DNA of 64,000 nucleotides from Mangrovibacterium marinum (lineage in GTDB: Bacteria; Bacteroidota; Bacteroidia; Bacteroidales; Prolixibacteraceae), in assembly GCF_003046625.1 (NCBI RefSeq), contig NZ_QAAD01000007.1:1-64000 (forward strand), written 5' to 3'. Under the pieces are notes generated by a model. It did no database searches, was not told the DNA's origin, and was given only the letters and a program-made list of their open reading frames with translations. The position numbers and the translations under genes are program-made. Below, in pieces: positions 62,596 through 64,000 of the stretch. The first letter of the stretch is position 1; every line of letters starts with the position of its first letter.

Positions 62596-63198
62596 ATGAC
62601 AAACTTTAATACATTAGCAGCAGATCGATACACTACTAAAAAATACGATCCGACGAAAAAGCTTTCCGACGCGTTGGTGAATGAGTTGAAGGACATTTTA
62701 CACCTCAGCCCTTCGTCGATCAACAGTCAACCCTGGCGTTTTACCTTTATCAGCGATCCCGAGCTGAAGAACGAGCTGTCGGCCTGTTCTTTTCATAACG
62801 ACGAAAAAGTACGGGATGCCAGTCATATTGTGGTGTTTAGCGTGATTGATAATATTGAATTGTTTGAAAAGCAGATCTCCGACAACCTGCCCGAAGGTGC
62901 GATTGCCTACTACAACAAGAATATTAAACCCGGAACGGAAGCTGAAATTAAGGCATGGATGGCACATCAGGTGTATTTGGCCTTGGGGTTTTTCTTAAGC
63001 GCCTGTGCTGCCAAACAGGTGGATTCAACGCCCATGGAGGGAATCGATACGGCAGCGTATGATCGTATTTTGAACATGAAAGATTACAAAACCCTGTTTG
63101 CCGTTGCGTTGGGCTATCGGCATGCGGACGATTCCAATCAACCTTCGGTGAAGGGGAAATCACGGATTGACCGGGATAAAATTATTTTTTCGCGATAA
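62596..63198 (+). CDS. Oxygen-insensitive NAD(P)H nitroreductase family protein
   Basis: This 200-residue FMN enzyme of the NfsB type has a dimer-forming N-terminal RYTTKKYDPTKKL. The FMN-phosphate region is LSPSSINSQPWRFTFI (34-49), and WMAHQVYLALGFFLSACA covers the dimer helix. The C-terminal segment YRHADDSNQPSVKGKSRI is typical. The enzyme reduces quinones, nitro compounds or similar acceptors. It is a single gene between the MITE-like element and a bidirectional terminator. Confidence 0.92.
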   Translation: MTNFNTLAADRYTTKKYDPTKKLSDALVNELKDILHLSPSSINSQPWRFTFISDPELKNELSACSFHNDEKVRDASHIVVFSVIDNIELFEKQISDNLPEGAIAYYNKNIKPGTEAEIKAWMAHQVYLALGFFLSACAAKQVDSTPMEGIDTAAYDRILNMKDYKTLFAVALGYRHADDSNQPSVKGKSRIDRDKIIFSR

Positions 63199-63200
63199 GA

Positions 63201-63232
63201 GAAAAGCCCGGCTGAAATGAGCCGGGCTTTTC
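63201..63232. terminator. Bidirectional terminator, nitroreductase / DUF799
   Basis: Perfect 13-bp arms (GAAAAGCCCGGCT / AGCCGGGCTTTTC) flank a 6-nt loop between convergent genes. Confidence 0.9.
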
Positions 63233-63250
63233 AATGAAAGGACTTTCGTG

Positions 63251-63925
63251 TTAATATTGATTTTTCAGAACCTGCTTGAATTCGGCAGGTTGAGCTTTCA
63301 ATTCCCCATCTTGTCCAAAGGTTGGACTATACTTGCCTGCAGGAATGTCTCCAATGGTGTACATGTTACAGTTGCGGGCAACAACAATCTCTTTAGTTAA
63401 TGAAGTTGCCAGCATGCTGCCAACCATATTGCCGAGTATTGTACCCGTATTGACAGACACATTCAAGGTAACATCTCCGGTACGATGGAAGAGAACTTCA
63501 TCGGTCTTTGTTGATTTGAGCAGGTACTCGATGTTTACGTTAATTTGGGATGCAATGGCTGTTTTTCGCCAATCGTGGATGATGGTAAACAGCACCGCAT
63601 CAGCACCAAAAAGTTCGCCAACGGGTTTCATCGAATTGTTGATGAACAGCTCTGCATCGTAGGCGCTTTCTTCTTTTAAAATGTCCATCGACAGCAAGGG
63701 GGGCATCACATAATAACCGTTTAGCGTGAATGGAACGGCCAGTGAGCTGTAAAATAATTCCTTGGCCTCAACTTTTGTGCTTCGGTTTATCGGCGGTAAA
63801 ACCAGGATTGCTATCGGTTTCTCCTCGTAAATATTACTGTACGCTTCCGATTTTGGTAACAGTTTGCTGTTGCCGCAGCTTGCAAAAACAACGGCAAGAA
63901 GTGCTAAGTATAGGATTTTTTTCAT
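63251..63925 (-). CDS. DUF799 (GNA1162-type) lipoprotein
   Basis: This 224-residue lipoprotein has the lipobox VFASC (Cys 17). It shows DUF799 features: PIAILVLPPINRSTKVEAKELFYSSLAVPF (37-66), a YYVMPPLLSMDIL motif, LFGADAVLFTII and a C-terminal GDIPAGKYSPTFGQD. In other phyla such proteins are encoded with a DUF4810 lipoprotein and a CsgG-like lipoprotein and are thought to form an outer-membrane assembly. Here the start codon overlaps the stop of an upstream gene (ATGA), whose tail fits such a partner. Confidence 0.85.
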   Translation of the reverse strand: MKKILYLALLAVVFASCGNSKLLPKSEAYSNIYEEKPIAILVLPPINRSTKVEAKELFYSSLAVPFTLNGYYVMPPLLSMDILKEESAYDAELFINNSMKPVGELFGADAVLFTIIHDWRKTAIASQINVNIEYLLKSTKTDEVLFHRTGDVTLNVSVNTGTILGNMVGSMLATSLTKEIVVARNCNMYTIGDIPAGKYSPTFGQDGELKAQPAEFKQVLKNQY

Positions 63926-64000
63926 TGTTCGATTCTTTTGATAATTCGGTCGATAAATGGTTTGGATTCAGGATAAAGTACAGTTTCTTTAATCAGGAGT
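63922..64000 (-). CDS. C-terminal end of upstream gene, possibly DUF4810 lipoprotein (partial)
   Basis: The minus-strand frame reads LLIKETVLYPESKPFIDRII and ends KRIEQ-stop, with the TGA overlapping the DUF799 ATG. The sequence leaves the window, so only 25 residues are visible. The LYPESKPFID-type tail and tight coupling to DUF799 fit a DUF4810 lipoprotein. The identity is inferred from known gene order; the existence of a coupled gene is well supported by the overlap. Confidence 0.6.
   Translation of the reverse strand, partial: LLIKETVLYPESKPFIDRIIKRIEQ

Overview
The window is a 64 kb chromosomal stretch of a Bacteroidota bacterium, most likely a marine or sediment member of the Marinilabiliales (Prolixibacteraceae-like). 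This is inferred from gene content: a fused SecDF, DUF6263 and YitT proteins, a CarboxypepD_reg-plug TonB receptor, a LolD-type ATPase and many lipoproteins. Several genes also carry TAnnTTTG -7 promoter elements and lack strong Shine-Dalgarno sites. No rRNA or tRNA gene, CRISPR array, prophage or intact insertion sequence was seen.

Region by region: (1) 0.1-3.1 kb holds aspartate kinase, a repeat-filled 0.96 kb spacer and a GntR regulator. (2) 3.4-8.9 kb is a 2-oxoacid (pyruvate-type) dehydrogenase operon in the order E2, E3, E1 (alpha and beta fused). It is divergent from the GntR gene, and the shared spacer carries repeated ACTTGTA-TT-TACAAGT operators. (3) 9-16.8 kb has a 5 x 41 bp tandem array, a thioredoxin, an M23 peptidase with a YitT protein, an SDR/DUF2867 protein, an aminotransferase and alanine dehydrogenase. 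(4) 17-18.7 kb is a compact three-gene cassette: a GHKL (RsbW-like) ATPase, a DUF4325 STAS-like protein and a PIN nuclease. It is the best candidate here for an undescribed switch or toxin-like system. (5) 18.7-36 kb is mostly housekeeping: LolD-like ATPase, Na/Ca exchanger, TatA/B, SecDF, a retropepsin-like protein, malate dehydrogenase, GlmM, a glutamine synthetase-family protein, ValS, a TIGR02757 protein, an LTA-synthase-like enzyme and a YegS-like lipid kinase. (6) 36-41 kb has a DUF6263 protein and a TonB receptor followed by a beta-propeller phytase, a probable phytate-scavenging pair. (7) 42-48.6 kb has TrmN6, a HemG-like flavodoxin, a ferredoxin-NADP reductase-like protein, two methylthiotransferases (MiaB-like and MtaB) and a NagB/6PGL-fold protein.

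(8) 48.8-62.3 kb is an arabinose-polysaccharide locus without a SusC/SusD pair inside the window. A cytoplasmic GH43 is translationally coupled to a GPH-family sugar symporter on the minus strand. A TPR protein and an SGNH hydrolase follow. Then comes a plus-strand operon of four exported enzymes: a GH27 lipoprotein, a GH43-like/GH51 fusion, a tandem GH43/GH43 lipoprotein and a GH127. The predicted activities would remove alpha- and beta-linked L-arabinose (and possibly alpha-galactose or beta-arabinopyranose) from arabinan, arabinogalactan or arabinoxylan; the released sugars would enter through the symporter. (9) The end holds a MITE-like element, a nitroreductase, and a DUF799 lipoprotein whose start overlaps the stop of a partly visible upstream gene.

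Intergenic space is rich in dispersed short repeats. There are two copies of a ~90 bp repeat, two copies of a ~40 bp hairpin, G/C-rich CCCCTCC hairpins in the dehydrogenase operon and inside the MITE-like element, and shared palindrome cores. All functional statements come from reading motifs by eye; no database search was run.
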